Shown here piece by piece: positions 1-9,552 of a stretch of DNA of 64,000 nt (positions are counted from its first letter, which is position 1; each line of letters opens with the position of its first letter). The position numbers and the translations under genes were made by a program. The notes under the pieces are model-generated. The model saw only the letters and a list, made by a program, of their open reading frames with translations, made no database searches and was not told the origin of the DNA. Source of the DNA: Yamadazyma tenuis (lineage: Eukaryota; Ascomycota; Pichiomycetes; Serinales; Debaryomycetaceae); assembly GCF_029203305.1 (NCBI RefSeq), contig NC_089465.1, positions 1,054,001 through 1,118,000 of the forward strand, in the 5' to 3' direction.

Positions 1-297
1 TCCCAAACTTCACTGGTATTCTCACAACGATATCTACTCCTATATTTAAGTGTTTGTGGTGTTAATTCCCCCTTGTAAGCCCCTCAAAAATACCTTATAT
101 TCTATCTTGAAATCCCCTTAACCTTATACATTTGATCGCAGCCCATACAGGAAATCAATACATTACTACCACAAAAAAATTTTACCAAGCAGCCCAGAAT
201 TATATCTATATATAACCAGGAAATTCCAATACCACCACCACCACCACCATTCTCAGCCCTTTCGTCAAAATACCGTTTGGCCTTCCGTGAAGTGTTG
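1..297. other. left-edge intergenic / promoter stretch
   Basis: No gene could be supported here. The stretch is AT-rich and holds a TATA-like alternation near 201-213 and an ACC/CCA microsatellite at about 231-250, just before the first gene. It is most simply read as the promoter and 5' leader of the Ser/Thr-rich membrane protein gene that follows. Confidence 0.5.
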
Positions 298-1884
298 ATG
301 AAATTGGTTCCCATCCTCGGGGTCAGGAATACGGACACCAGTACAAAGAAGTTAACCAGACGACAAGACTCCCAAACAATAGATATGGCCAGTGCCGCCG
401 TGAAAACCCTGGGCCAAGATACGACAGCCTATTCTGCTGATGGATCCGAATCGCCTATTTTCTCGTCAAATCTAAAAAGTTCCACTGCGACTGCGAACTC
501 ATTTTCTTCTTCTCCATCACAAGGCACCTCATATATGCTGACATCTACTCCCACACCCACACAGGCAACGGGCACCACGGGCAACACCGGTACGGTGTCC
601 ACGCAAACCACGACCCCCGCCACCACTTCCACCAGCAACCTCACCACGTCTAGGGATCTGGAGTCCACTTCATCTCCATCTTCCCTTGACGACGAGCTGA
701 GCACCGTTTCTTCAGATACACCCTCCACCAGCAGTTTTGTGGTTCTGTCCGCAAGCGTTCCATCATCATTTGTGGTGTCGATGTCAAGGCGCTCCACTTC
801 CAGCGCCTCTGTGGTGTCGCTGGAGCCTCTGTCACTGCAGTTATCATCTGAATCTTTTTTTAGCACACCCGCTTTTTCAAGCACTTTCAGCTCCCTGAGT
901 ACATTTACCACTTCTTCATTCGAGGATTTTTCCAGCCTGTCACTGGTACCTCTGTCAAAACACCAGTCACTGCATGCACCGCTGACCCTGTCGGAAGTGG
1001 CGTCTTCGCTGGAGGTCTTCAAATCTTCCAGCACCGAAGCTTCTTCTTCAGCCACCCTAGTCGAGTCGTCAAGCACCGAGTCCGAAATCACTACATCCCC
1101 GTACGTGGTGTCTGGCTCGTCTACTTTCACCCCATATAGCACGACGCTCTCTAAGCATGGAACTACTATCACCACGTTGGTCACAGTGCCTACGTCGGCT
1201 GCTGAAGATGCTTCACCAAAGAGCTCAGGCACCAACCAAAATGCCAAGCTCATTGGTGGATTGGTCGGGTCCATTGGTGGTACGATTCTTATTGGGTCGT
1301 TGGTGCTTCTCTTTCTCTTTTTGAAGAAGAGAAAGGGCAACTCTCTCAAGAACCAGAACCCCGATTTCAACGACAATTCAAATGATTCTGAATCGGAAGA
1401 GGAGGTAGCCACTGGCAAGCATGGTTTCAAGAAGCTTTTCGGCTCAAGGGCCGGGGTTCATGATAACGATCTCAAAAGCTTTGAGCATATTCCACCAGTT
1501 GCTGATGACGATAACGACGACTTCCAGTACAGAGGGGTCACCAACAATAATCTCGATTCGATATTCAAGCCTCTGGCTTCAAACTCTGGTGGGAATACTA
1601 CTTATTATGGATCTACCGCTGCTGGGTCTACAGGACAAAACAGTAATCTCCATACTCGGTTCAATTCGGTCGCATACCCTAATCAGTACATGGATTTGAA
1701 CGAGGAGGATGAACAATTTGACTTTGGAGACCAACTTCATACTCGTCATTCATCAGACGACGTGGATCCTCGGGTCTATGATGAAATGGATGCAGAGCAT
1801 CATTTATTGGAGCCCACGAACCAGGTGTTTGGTGATAATGCCGTGAGTAACAACCTGCGGTCACGGTTCACGGAAGAGCTTTAA
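298..1884 (+). CDS. TDA7: Ser/Thr-rich single-pass membrane protein, TDA7-like
   Basis: A 528-residue protein of unknown biochemical function. Residues about 20-310 are extremely Ser/Thr-rich, the kind of segment that is heavily O-mannosylated outside the plasma membrane or in the vacuole lumen. One membrane span follows at about 318-343 (Gly-rich start IGGLVGSIGG, then Leu/Val), with a KKRKG stop-transfer and an acidic 185-residue cytoplasmic tail. I see no N-terminal signal peptide. This architecture, the GxVGSxGG membrane-span start and the tail length match the S. cerevisiae TDA7/YDL211C pair as I remember it. The neighbours (MRPL19, NPR1, PBR1, RHO5, MRPL22) are also TDA7's neighbours on yeast chromosome XIV. 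The frame stays open to 277, but the first ATG is at 298. An alternative is a Mid2/Wsc-like stress sensor, less likely without a signal peptide. Confidence 0.65.
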   Translation: MKLVPILGVRNTDTSTKKLTRRQDSQTIDMASAAVKTLGQDTTAYSADGSESPIFSSNLKSSTATANSFSSSPSQGTSYMLTSTPTPTQATGTTGNTGTVSTQTTTPATTSTSNLTTSRDLESTSSPSSLDDELSTVSSDTPSTSSFVVLSASVPSSFVVSMSRRSTSSASVVSLEPLSLQLSSESFFSTPAFSSTFSSLSTFTTSSFEDFSSLSLVPLSKHQSLHAPLTLSEVASSLEVFKSSSTEASSSATLVESSSTESEITTSPYVVSGSSTFTPYSTTLSKHGTTITTLVTVPTSAAEDASPKSSGTNQNAKLIGGLVGSIGGTILIGSLVLLFLFLKKRKGNSLKNQNPDFNDNSNDSESEEEVATGKHGFKKLFGSRAGVHDNDLKSFEHIPPVADDDNDDFQYRGVTNNNLDSIFKPLASNSGGNTTYYGSTAAGSTGQNSNLHTRFNSVAYPNQYMDLNEEDEQFDFGDQLHTRHSSDDVDPRVYDEMDAEHHLLEPTNQVFGDNAVSNNLRSRFTEEL

Positions 1885-1999
1885 CCGGCTGTCTAATATC
1901 TACTACATGGGTCTGGGATTAAAATAGTTAATAGTTAATCAAATTAAGAGTACTTAAAAACTCGCGAAAACTAGGTGAAAAATTTTGTTAACTACCACC

Positions 2000-2446
2000 A
2001 TGTCTGCCAAAGGAGCTTTAGCCAAAAATGTTATGGTCAAGCTTATAGTGGGAGCCGGCCAAGCAGCTCCTGCTCCTCCTGTGGGTCCGGCATTAGGGTC
2101 CAAGGGGGTGAAAGCCATCGATTTCTGTAAAGAATTTAATGCAAGAACCGCAAATTTACAACCAGGAACTCCCATTCCATGTGTTTTGACAGTTAAACCA
2201 GATAGAACATTCACCTTTGAAATGAAATCACCTCCCACGTCTTGGTTGTTGATGAAAGCTGCCGGAATCAAGCAGGGATCCGGAAGACCTACTCATGATA
2301 TCGTCGGCCAAATATCCTTGAAGCATGTGTATGAGATAGCCAAGATCAAAAAGACTGATGAAAGACATAAAGAAGTTGAAATGCAAGCCATTTGTGGAGC
2401 CATTATACTGACAGCTGATGCAATAGGTGTGAAAGTAGTGCCCTGA
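2000..2446 (+). CDS. MRPL19: mitochondrial large ribosomal subunit protein uL11m
   Basis: A 148-residue L11-family protein of the mitochondrial 54S subunit, forming part of the GTPase-associated stalk base that contacts 23S-type rRNA. The N-terminal L11 domain is clear ([20 protein letters not shown], then FCKEFNART), and so is the C-terminal rRNA-binding domain ([12 protein letters not shown]). The length is normal for the family. The first ATG is at 2000, in a good ACCACC context; the frame upstream has only non-ATG codons. The start is very close to the L11 domain, so any targeting signal must be short. In S. cerevisiae MRPL19 (YNL185C) lies next to NPR1 and UBP10 homologues, as here. Confidence 0.9.
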   Translation: MSAKGALAKNVMVKLIVGAGQAAPAPPVGPALGSKGVKAIDFCKEFNARTANLQPGTPIPCVLTVKPDRTFTFEMKSPPTSWLLMKAAGIKQGSGRPTHDIVGQISLKHVYEIAKIKKTDERHKEVEMQAICGAIILTADAIGVKVVP

Positions 2447-2543
2447 GCCATAGATGAGATATTCATTCCTGTAAATATATAAGTTATAAATATAATACTA
2501 ACGAAGGTGCGTAGGTTGATGCAAAGAAATCAATTCTCTATAC

Positions 2544-4874
2544 CTACTTTTTCTTATTCTTTTCAAATGCCGCTATATGGGCCTTCGACTGATCCACTTG
2601 GGTATGGTCATGGTCTTCACACCTTACACGTTCAGATACGCTGGTACCATCAGAGAGTACACGCTCTTCAACTGTGCACATTTGTACCCCTTGTAACCAT
2701 GAATCTTGCAACACTTCGTCAATAGTGATTCTACAGGCAGGAGCTAACTCGACCATCCGTCCTATTAAGGGACGACAGTCTTCAGGTAATGCCAAAAGCA
2801 ATCTACCTTCGCCTACCTCGTTAGAAGTGTGAGATTTTCCTTGAGTTTCGGGGTCTGTTTCCACCGCTTCTGCAATGTCCGATAAATCTCCCAATCCTTC
2901 ACCGTTGGTGGTATGATGGGGAAGAGCAGCAAGGTCTGCTGGAGTACGCTTCAAAGTTTCACTAATTGGTATCATCTCACCTCTGCTGGCAAACAATTTG
3001 AAGCTATTATCGGATAATTTAGGCACTTTCCAAGGAAACTTCTTTAACATCATACAACAGTATATGATGGCAGTAGACCATACATCCACAGGACGAGGAT
3101 CATACTTGTTAAACACACAAACCTCTGGTGCCAAATAAGGATCTGATCCAACAATTCCCTGAGCTTCAATCAACGTCTTGGTAAATGGGTAAGAAAACAC
3201 CACTGCGGAACCAAAGTCGATGATCTTGACAATTCCTCTCTTGTCAATGACACAATTATCTAACTTCAAATCCCGGTGGGCTAACCCCATGGTATGCAAG
3301 TAATGGACTCCTGATAATATTTGCTTGAAGCAACAGTTGATTTCTTCCCGTGACATCTTGTTAGACATGACAATTGCAAATAAATCGTAATCACAATACT
3401 CCATCACTTGTAAAATATGATCATTTTCGTAACAGATTTCAATGGTTTCAATAATATTAGGATGCTTCAAAGTTGACCCAATACAATATTCTCCCGTAAT
3501 CTTCTTTGCATAATCACGTTTGGTCTCGTTTTGGTACTTGTTTCTGAACTCCTTGACGGCAAATAATTGCTTGTCACTAATTCTAGTTACAAGACGAACC
3601 GAACCACCAGCTCCAGCACCCAAGTTTTCCCCATACTTACTGTATCTCTTGGAGAATGGAAGTTGGGGATGCAAGTTGACTAAGCTAGTCACTGACCCTC
3701 TCCTATCATGCTGATAATTAATTTTGTTTTGGAGCGAGTTGGAGTAACTGTTAGAAAAGCCATTAGAATAGTTGCCAGCTATAGGAGAAGTTGGCATCGA
3801 TTGGCCCTGCGATGCGTATGACGAGTTGGTGGAGTTTGCCGTCAAATTGTAGGAAGTGATGGGCGTGTTACTCAAACTACCAGGAGTAGAGCGTAACGAA
3901 GAAGACAAGTTCAGCACCGTGGTTGTGTTGGGAGAAGTTGACGACTTCTTGAAAAACCGCTTCAAGTTGACCATCGAGTTATGACGAGATTGGTTGGGGA
4001 AGTACGAGTCACTAGATGATAAAGAAGAAGGTGATCCTGAAAACATTTGTCCTTGTTGTTCTTGGAACGAATTGTTGTAGAAAGAACCCAAGTCAGTAGA
4101 AGACCCCGGTCTTTTTATAGGCTTGGATTTTCCACTGAAAAAATACGATAATCCCGATTGTGAACCTGTTCTTTGGCTGGAGCCCATCAGGGCGGCATGG
4201 GCCTGGGCCACCCGTTGCTTCAGTACCACGAATCGTTGGTCAATGCTGGAGGAAGACACTTGGGGACTCAGAATATGGATCGACGATATCGGCTGACCGT
4301 TGGGTAAGTTGGGAACATGGCTGGAGCCACCAGAGGCCGACCCAGAACTTATACTGGCAGGACCCGGGGCCTCCAGTAAACTGCCCAACGTGTTGAGACT
4401 CGACGTACTGTTGGCCAGTTGGGAAAGAGTGGAGTTTCCCCGTCCACCGGGAGCGGAGTAAGGAATCGAATTCGACAAACTCTCCGAGTAGTTGAGGAAC
4501 AGCGAGTGGCCCAACGAGTTCGTACGGACCACTCGAGGACTGGCATTAATTGGAGGTTTAATTGGAATGACTCTGTTGAGGCTCGAGAGTTTTGATTTCG
4601 GCGACTCCGAGACAAGCTCCGAGTCGAAAGCATCAGTTTCGTTCGTTTGGCCAATATCACTGTCTTCGGTGCCGACTTCTTGGGGCTCAAGCGTCTTTGT
4701 GTTAAAAGTGATCCCGTCAGAACTGTTGGAAGAAGGGGAGGTTTTAAGAAGACCATCTTTGAGAGAAGACGTCGAAGCATTATTGGACTGCTGGGGGGAC
4801 GCTTGGTTGGAGTTGGACTCGTTTAGTAACCGGGTCAACGAACTAACCGGTAACTTATCTTTTTCGGCTTGCAT
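2544..4874 (-). CDS. NPR1: Ser/Thr protein kinase of the Npr1 family
   Basis: A 776-residue kinase. The first ~400 residues are Ser/Asn-rich low-complexity sequence, typical of the fungal Npr1/Hal5 kinases and heavily phosphorylated there. The kinase domain starts near 415 with the Gly loop GAGAGGSVRL. It keeps the VAIK-type lysine (FAVKEF), HRDLKLDN, DFG (IIDFGSA) and an APE-type segment (DPYLAPEV). The tail (CEDHDHTQVDQSKAHIAA followed by a lysine run) is the Npr1-type C-terminus, which separates it from Sat4/Hal5. Npr1 acts downstream of TORC1 and stabilises amino acid and ammonium permeases by phosphorylating arrestin adaptors. The ER permease chaperone SHR3 lies about 7 kb away. The gene is convergent with MRPL19. 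Confidence 0.88.
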   Translation of the reverse strand: MQAEKDKLPVSSLTRLLNESNSNQASPQQSNNASTSSLKDGLLKTSPSSNSSDGITFNTKTLEPQEVGTEDSDIGQTNETDAFDSELVSESPKSKLSSLNRVIPIKPPINASPRVVRTNSLGHSLFLNYSESLSNSIPYSAPGGRGNSTLSQLANSTSSLNTLGSLLEAPGPASISSGSASGGSSHVPNLPNGQPISSIHILSPQVSSSSIDQRFVVLKQRVAQAHAALMGSSQRTGSQSGLSYFFSGKSKPIKRPGSSTDLGSFYNNSFQEQQGQMFSGSPSSLSSSDSYFPNQSRHNSMVNLKRFFKKSSTSPNTTTVLNLSSSLRSTPGSLSNTPITSYNLTANSTNSSYASQGQSMPTSPIAGNYSNGFSNSYSNSLQNKINYQHDRRGSVTSLVNLHPQLPFSKRYSKYGENLGAGAGGSVRLVTRISDKQLFAVKEFRNKYQNETKRDYAKKITGEYCIGSTLKHPNIIETIEICYENDHILQVMEYCDYDLFAIVMSNKMSREEINCCFKQILSGVHYLHTMGLAHRDLKLDNCVIDKRGIVKIIDFGSAVVFSYPFTKTLIEAQGIVGSDPYLAPEVCVFNKYDPRPVDVWSTAIIYCCMMLKKFPWKVPKLSDNSFKLFASRGEMIPISETLKRTPADLAALPHHTTNGEGLGDLSDIAEAVETDPETQGKSHTSNEVGEGRLLLALPEDCRPLIGRMVELAPACRITIDEVLQDSWLQGVQMCTVEERVLSDGTSVSERVRCEDHDHTQVDQSKAHIAAFEKNKKK

Positions 4875-5388
4875 GATTTATTGGGTGTTAGAAATACAAA
4901 TGCTGGGAGATAAAATAGGGGCAACAAGATCTGTGTGCATGCGTTACTTCAAGGTGAAGAAGGTTGAACTTGTAAGCTTGGGTGTATGGCAAGCACAAAA
5001 GGAAGTCGATATTTTGTGATCAAACCGATTCAATGTTCTTGGACGTTATTGATCTTGACACTTTCGAGTTTGTCAATTTATCGGAGTGAGTGATAAGGGA
5101 AAAAGGAAAATGATAAAATCTTATTGGATTGCCCTCGCGGATCTCCTAGTGAAATTATGCTGATAGGACTACGGAAGAATAAAATAGAATTTAGGTCGAT
5201 GAAAGTTTGTGGTTAAAGGTATGATATATTTAAGAGAAGGCACCTGGTATTGGTGGTGGGGGTTTCTGAATGGTTTTTGGTAGAATATACGTCAAGCTAC
5301 TAAGGTTTTATCGGACTTATTTCTGACTGCCGACGAGACAGAAAAGAGCGATGAAAATCATACGACATGCATTTTTCTATCTACTGAG
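4875..5388. other. NPR1 promoter / PBR1 3' region
   Basis: About 510 bases upstream of NPR1 and downstream of PBR1 (both on the minus strand). It is AT-rich with no open frame that looks like a gene on either strand and no intron signals. It probably holds the NPR1 promoter near 4900-5150 and the PBR1 terminator near 5340-5388. Confidence 0.5.
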
Positions 5389-6744
5389 TTACTTCTTGGC
5401 CTTGGACTTTTTCTTCTTGGAACTGGTGCTACTGCCTGGCACAGACTCAGGAAATAATGGCATATCTGGTTGAATCAGTTGCCTAAGATATCCCAATTTA
5501 GAATCCAATTCTTCCACTGATGCTGGTATTTCGTGGATATCTTGTTTCTTTTTCAATTGGGCAAGATGCTTCTCCTTGGCCTCCTGTAATCTCTGTTCTT
5601 TGGGCTTTTTCAGTTCATTTTTTTTCTCCTGTTTCTTACGTTCGATAGCACTCTGTTTCTCCAACTTGGTAATCAACTCTTCTGTTTGGTCAAATATTGC
5701 AGCCTGAAGTTCCGTATCCTTAAACTCCTTTCTGCTTGGCCGGATCACTTTGCACTCCAGAATCATTTGACCTCCATCCATTTTAGCAAGGAAAGGCGCC
5801 CACAATGCAAACAAAAACGACTGTTGACCTTCATACGGATGCTTGAAGAAGATGTACCATATGGGGAACAAAAGCACGTACAACAACAATCCCCAGATGG
5901 TTCCCATCGACAAAAACCGCCTGGTAGAAGGAGATCTCATCATTCCAGGGTTCACCAAATTAATTTTGATATTACAAGGAAGCTTATCCTTTCTTTCGTA
6001 TTCGTCACAACGTTTTTGGAACTCTTTGGCAAATAGCCCCATCAATAACTTGGACGTCCCATACCACAAGTACGGTTTATTCTTGTTGTATCTTTTATTC
6101 TCAAAGAGTAAATCTTCGAGATCCACTTCTCCAAGTGACTGTGACAGACATGTTGCCATCACTACCCGCACATCTCTATCACCAGGTTGGACTCTCAAAG
6201 CAGGTGCCAACAAAGTGATCAAATGGTAATGGGCCAAGTAATTAATACCTATTTGCCTCTCTACCCCTTCCTCAGTTACTTGTCTGGTCTTTCCCACTGG
6301 CAAACACTCAGCAGCACAACAGAGAATACCGTCTAACCGTCTGGGGGGTTGGTTATCAAGCCACTTCGTGGCAAACTTCCGCACCGAGTATAACGAGTTT
6401 AAATCACACTGTTCGGCGTAAATCATGAAGTTGTTGGTGGTTTCTCTCAAGTCATCGACATACTCTTCCAACCAATTATCTTCGATGGTCCGGACAAGAA
6501 GGATGATCTGTGCTCCACGAGTTGCCAACTCTTTGACAAGTTCGCTGCCGAGTCCCGAAGTTCCTCCGGTGACTATGTAAACTTTCCCGTGCATGTCTCT
6601 TTCCCAAGTGTTCATAGAGCCACGGAAGTAGTATTTTATTGCTGCCAAGCCCAACACAGCAGGGCCATATGCCTTAATGTATGGCCATCCGGGGATGATC
6701 TCTGGGCCGTTCACCACGGCGTTATGAATGATATCCACGGGCAT
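5389..6744 (-). CDS. PBR1: membrane-anchored short-chain dehydrogenase/reductase, Pbr1-like
   Basis: A 451-residue SDR-superfamily oxidoreductase. The N-terminus has a weak hydrophobic stretch (about 24-42). The Rossmann motif follows (VTGGTSGLGSE, about 59-69), then the active-site YGTSK (Tyr-x3-Lys, about 232-236). A second hydrophobic segment lies near 285-303 (IWGLLLYVLLFPIWYIFF). The last ~100 residues are a Lys/Glu/Gln-rich charged tail ending in a lysine run. The NTWERDxHGK entry to the domain and the context (next to IPI3 and NPR1) fit S. cerevisiae YNL181W/PBR1, an essential putative oxidoreductase with unknown substrate, reported at the ER. The start ATG is at 6742-6744. The charged tail is the part least constrained by the family. 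Confidence 0.75.
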   Translation of the reverse strand: MPVDIIHNAVVNGPEIIPGWPYIKAYGPAVLGLAAIKYYFRGSMNTWERDMHGKVYIVTGGTSGLGSELVKELATRGAQIILLVRTIEDNWLEEYVDDLRETTNNFMIYAEQCDLNSLYSVRKFATKWLDNQPPRRLDGILCCAAECLPVGKTRQVTEEGVERQIGINYLAHYHLITLLAPALRVQPGDRDVRVVMATCLSQSLGEVDLEDLLFENKRYNKNKPYLWYGTSKLLMGLFAKEFQKRCDEYERKDKLPCNIKINLVNPGMMRSPSTRRFLSMGTIWGLLLYVLLFPIWYIFFKHPYEGQQSFLFALWAPFLAKMDGGQMILECKVIRPSRKEFKDTELQAAIFDQTEELITKLEKQSAIERKKQEKKNELKKPKEQRLQEAKEKHLAQLKKKQDIHEIPASVEELDSKLGYLRQLIQPDMPLFPESVPGSSTSSKKKKSKAKK

Positions 6745-7530
6745 TTGTATTTACTGGAGAATTGACGTGTTGAAGAGTGAAAATTGATTTAAAATCGCGC
6801 TGTAGAATTGACGTGCCACTCTTTCTGTTGGAATCATGGGATTATAAATAATTTTCATATTTTGTATCGACTTACGTTTCCCAGGTCAAGGCCCAGGCTG
6901 GCTGACTAAGTGAACCTCATAGTAACGCCGTTATCCTTTACGGTTGTTCCTTTTGCGATATTACCGACTGTAAATAGTCATGATTATGCCTTATTCACTC
7001 TGATGTATATGATAGCAGTCCGTACATGGACCAAATGCGTGGACCAGTTACCGGTTGACCTCATGGCGTTGTGAATGGTGGTGTACTGTCTTCTAAATTA
7101 TGTGGTAAGTAATTTACTCCTAAAGGACCCTATACTGTTGGAGAAACAAACCAATTAGGAACCTGGTTCGGTTCGCTCAGCGGTTACGGTTGAACAAATA
7201 GTTTTATAATACTGTAGGTCCCAGAATTTACTGGTTACGATTACTTCAATAGCTTGGCTAACTACAACATCTTGAATAACTACAACAGCTCGAATTCCTT
7301 AAACTTTTTGACGATGAAATCGATTGGCTAGAAAACCACTGTGATGTGTGTATCCAATAAGCACTCTCCATATTTACAAGTTGTAATGAGCAGTTGTAGC
7401 GGAATTCGCAGCACCGCATGAACAGTTATATCTTCAATTACATCTACTACCAATTTGCAGCATCTGCGATGCTGCATTTTTTTGCTGCGCGAACCTCATC
7501 TGAAAAATCTGAAAAATTGTGTAGTGGACT
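6745..7530. other. divergent intergenic region between PBR1 and IPI3
   Basis: 786 bases between two divergent genes. No gene, tRNA or intron signal was seen. It contains scattered similar short elements built on GGTTACGGTTGA / CCGGTTGACC (around 6942, 7050 and 7183). They may be regulatory or simply compositional. Both promoters are presumably here. Confidence 0.45.
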
Positions 7531-8934
7531 ATGGAAGAGGTGATATTCTATGTGGGCCAAGGTGATCCTACCGACAAGCAGTCGCAGGAATCGTATGCTT
7601 TTGCACAGCTGGTGCATGGTTCTAGACAGCTTCAAATGTTTCGGAACGCTGACTGTGCCAAAAACGGTGCTGCTTTTACAGGCGTCGGCATCGGAGAAAA
7701 GGCTTTTATCGCATCGCCAAACAAAGCTCTCATTAACGTCTATTCATTTGGTAAAGATGGTATCGACCAGCGAATGCCAGTTCCAGAACAGGTGAACTGT
7801 TTGGCGGTTCTCAAAATGAACACAAGTCCGTCTGATCAGAGTCTCAACAAACCTTCCTACAGAACTCCATGGTTATTGGCGGCAGGCTCTAAAACTGGTA
7901 AAGTATACATATGGGACATCCTCAGTGGAGAATTAATCTTTGCCAAGGACGTACATTACCAAAGCATCACCAAGATAGCCTTCAGTAAATGTGGAACGTT
8001 TTTAATCACCGGATCTGAGGACTCTAGGTGCCTCATCTTTAAGACCATCGAGTTGGTATCCATTTTCAACAAGGACCATGACACGAACGTCAAGCCATAT
8101 ATGTCCATCACCGATCACACGTTACCAGTAACAGACTTTTATGTCAGTAATGGCCTCATAAATGACGTTTCGTTGTACACTGTCTCTATAGATAGCACTT
8201 TGAGAGTGTATAACATCACGACCCGACAATTGATGCACACCTTCGTGTTATCCTCTAGTATAGAGTGTGTGACAGTGGATCCTTGTGGCAGAAACATGTA
8301 TCTTGGATTGACCAATGGTCAAATTCGAGTGGTACCAATGTTCAAAGTGAACAATATGAACTTGGAAAGAGCAGGAAAGTTCGGAGAAATTCTCACTGTA
8401 CCCAACGACCCAGAACTCCAGAATACGCTTACTGCCCACGACAGTGCTGTGCTGCAGTTGGAAGTTTCGCTTGACGGAATGAGTTTAATCAGTGGTGATG
8501 TTAATGGGAATGTGTATGTTTCTGACATCACCTCCAAACAGATTGTAAGAAGCTTCAAAATCAGCACCGCTATCACCCATATCCTGGCCATCGTGTGCCC
8601 TGAAGAAGCAATCAAAAACGACTTGGTGGCAGACAAACGAAGCCGGTTACTTCCTCCATTAAAGAGAGTCTTGCAAGGTCTTGACCAAGTATCATACGAA
8701 GTTAATGTCGAGATTCCCGAAGCACAAACCCACTCGGATATCAGTTTCCAACACTGGCTCGATGCCCAGGCGAGTGACGAGTTGCTGTTCAAAATCGGTA
8801 CCACCTCCAGTACTGGTACAACCACCACCACATCCTCTGAAGATGGCCAGAAGTTGGCGAAATTATCCACTGCATACGCCGAGTTGAAGGCCAAGTATGA
8901 CGAGTTATTGGCCGACCACCGGGCCCTCTTGTAG
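7531..8934 (+). CDS. IPI3: WD40 protein of the Rix1 complex, Ipi3
   Basis: A 467-residue WD-repeat protein. Recognisable repeats include the one around 110-155 (AAGSKTGKVYIWDILSGELI), those around 157-190 (ITKIAFSKCGTFLITGSEDS), about 205-245 and 245-270, and a late one at about 305-345 (AHDSAVLQLEVSLDG ... GNVYVSD). A C-terminal coiled tail (about 435-467) is Leu/Lys/Glu-rich. Ipi3 with Rix1 and Ipi1 acts in the nucleus on pre-60S particles for ITS2 processing and remodelling, and in pre-replicative complex assembly. The start ATG is at 7531. In S. cerevisiae IPI3 (YNL182C) lies between NPR1 and PBR1, so the order here is a local rearrangement of the same set. It is convergent with the next gene, leaving 37 bases between stops. 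Confidence 0.87.
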   Translation: MEEVIFYVGQGDPTDKQSQESYAFAQLVHGSRQLQMFRNADCAKNGAAFTGVGIGEKAFIASPNKALINVYSFGKDGIDQRMPVPEQVNCLAVLKMNTSPSDQSLNKPSYRTPWLLAAGSKTGKVYIWDILSGELIFAKDVHYQSITKIAFSKCGTFLITGSEDSRCLIFKTIELVSIFNKDHDTNVKPYMSITDHTLPVTDFYVSNGLINDVSLYTVSIDSTLRVYNITTRQLMHTFVLSSSIECVTVDPCGRNMYLGLTNGQIRVVPMFKVNNMNLERAGKFGEILTVPNDPELQNTLTAHDSAVLQLEVSLDGMSLISGDVNGNVYVSDITSKQIVRSFKISTAITHILAIVCPEEAIKNDLVADKRSRLLPPLKRVLQGLDQVSYEVNVEIPEAQTHSDISFQHWLDAQASDELLFKIGTTSSTGTTTTTSSEDGQKLAKLSTAYAELKAKYDELLADHRALL

Positions 8935-8971
8935 CACTTTTTAGCTGAATAGTAATGACCTTTAACTTACT

Positions 8972-9448
8972 CTAGTTTTCATCTAATGGCTTATTGTTCT
9001 TATTACGATTCACGTATTGTCTGTAGTTGGTTTTCTTGATCTCCTCCGAGGCACCACTCTTAGAGGCATTGACCTTTTTGCCCTTCGTGGAACCGAATGC
9101 TGAGAAGCCCATGAGACTAATCATATCACTATCTGGTACATCGGCAGATAAGATTCTAGCCTTAGTACGTGCTCTTCCACGGTCATCATCTTTGGGACTC
9201 GAAATCGAGTCATCATAACTAGACAGCTTCTCGGAGTCGAATGGTTCTCTTTCTGTAGTCAGTCCATCGGTTTTGGTGTTTGTGGACCTTTGTTTTGGAA
9301 GTTGTTTTGGTGATGTGGCATCGGCTGAAACGAATGACAAAAACTCCGAAGCGTCGCTGTCTTCTTCCAGACCCACCGTGGCACCATGGGACGTTGTGTC
9401 TCTGCGTTTACGCTCCATAGGAGGCAGTCTGGACCGTGGTCTATTCAT
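8972..9448 (-). CDS. snRNP27-type U4/U6.U5 tri-snRNP protein
   Basis: A 158-residue protein. The N-terminal two thirds are polar, rich in Ser, Asp and Arg (MNRPRSRLPPMERKRRD start). The last ~45 residues carry the family signature MGFSAFGSTKGKKV followed by KKTNYRQYVNRNKNNKPLD, closely parallel to the C-terminus of human SNRNP27. That family associates with the tri-snRNP and influences 5' splice-site choice at spliceosome activation. I do not know of an S. cerevisiae orthologue, so its presence suggests a less reduced spliceosome. The first ATG is at 9446-9448; upstream codons in frame are not ATG. It is divergent from NOP6, with 104 bases between starts. Confidence 0.83.
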   Translation of the reverse strand: MNRPRSRLPPMERKRRDTTSHGATVGLEEDSDASEFLSFVSADATSPKQLPKQRSTNTKTDGLTTEREPFDSEKLSSYDDSISSPKDDDRGRARTKARILSADVPDSDMISLMGFSAFGSTKGKKVNASKSGASEEIKKTNYRQYVNRNKNNKPLDEN

Positions 9449-9552
9449 GTAATTTAAAGCACACACTATCAACTCCTGGCGAATTCCTGTATCTCAAATC
9501 ATCGCACCTCGCTCTTTTTTCTCACTCTTGTAACCTAAGAACAGACGTCGGT

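Noticed and set aside
429..1430. 333-codon open frame antisense to the Ser/Thr-rich membrane protein
   Set aside because: It mirrors the low-complexity Ser/Thr codons of the sense gene, and no domain is visible.
2496..2502. TACTAAC downstream of MRPL19 followed by GCGTAG
   Set aside because: No exon would follow on the plus strand, since the region is the 3' end of NPR1 on the other strand.
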